From assembly GCA_963575745.1 (NCBI GenBank), contig CAUYUJ010009835.1:10001-74000 (forward strand): a DNA stretch of 64,000 bases. Reading direction: 5' to 3'. Below the pieces are notes generated by a model. That model did not search any database, was not told the origin of the DNA, and saw only the letters and a list, made by a program, of their open reading frames with translations. Numbering within the stretch: position 1 is the stretch's first letter; each line of letters starts with the position of its first letter. Below are positions 63,621 to 64,000 of the stretch, one piece after another. Both the position numbers and the translations under genes were made by a program. The stretch comes from Prorocentrum cordatum. Taxonomy: Eukaryota; Sar; Dinophyceae; Prorocentrales; Prorocentraceae.

Positions 63621-64000
63621 CAATCAGAAGCGAAAGCATTCATGGTCCACTCCTGTCTGTTTCGCGCCTCTCCGCCGTTGCGGAAGACTGAGGGGTCAAT
63701 CATGGAGGCATCAGGCACGGGATCTGTCGACCCCAATCTCCGACTTCGTTGGGCTTCCAAGCGGAGCGAACATTTGGGGCCCAATTCGGAGATATGCGAT
63801 AGGGAGGCGTCCGTCCTCAACAGGGAAGCGTTTGAATAGCCACCTGTGGGTGCATTCCCGCGTCTCCCCTCCTGTTCTGAGCGGCCTGACTTTTAGCGGA
63901 AAACTCGGGGGCTGGGGGCGAGAAATCGCCTGCGAGCATCCAGGGCGCCCCTTCAGGAGGCCCTTCAGCGTCCGCGGTGGACAAACCTGCCTTTAGTAAA

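Overview
The window looks like nuclear DNA of a dinoflagellate. It is GC-rich and gene-poor, and simple repeats fill much of it. Its recognisable proteins come mostly from decayed retroelements of types I know from dinoflagellate genomes: a LINE-like reverse transcriptase, a tyrosine-recombinase element that carries a DNA-methyltransferase-like domain, and a Ty1/copia-type gag. The only spliced gene that can be modelled has a GA-AG intron with inverted-repeat ends, like the 'introner' introns reported in this group. A Prorocentrum-like species is possible, but that is a guess. There are no bacterial operons, and I found no rRNA or tRNA gene.

Layout. 1-9 kb: repeats (ATG, GGA, GGC, CAT, CTC and CA types, plus an 8-bp GGCTATAG array), a decayed Cys-rich reading frame near 0.9-1.9 kb and a possible acidic exon at 7.3-7.7 kb. 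10.8-19.7 kb: nested transposon debris. A plus-strand LINE (reverse transcriptase 10.9-13.2 kb, RNase H 19.2-19.66 kb) appears to be split by a minus-strand tyrosine-recombinase retroelement (about 19.15 down to 13.86 kb). 20-22.7 kb: a pyrimidine-to-purine switch and a 1-kb GTC array. 23.4-29.7 kb: a satellite block in which a 79-bp and a related 90-bp minisatellite flank a 1.1-kb AGCTAA satellite bounded by inverted repeats. 30-36 kb: a recently duplicated AT-richer element, CCAAGA-type tracts and microsatellites.

36.9-42.6 kb is the gene-bearing part. It holds a class-3 lipase with several membrane segments (minus, 36906-38693) and a four-helix membrane protein (minus, about 41195-42618) with the 192-nt intron. 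Neither gene is complete at both ends. 43-63.6 kb: dispersed repeats, several of them second copies of repeats seen earlier, the second copy of the AT-richer element (50.0-51.9 kb), a decayed copia gag (53.7-55.3 kb), a 21-bp repeat encoding Cys/His heptads (60-61.7 kb), and a composite repeat that matches the 2.7-3.5 kb region.

The two cellular genes have no visible functional link. The main themes are nested transposon decay, shared dispersed repeat families and structured repeats with inverted ends. Very long open frames over trinucleotide repeats were treated as artefacts.
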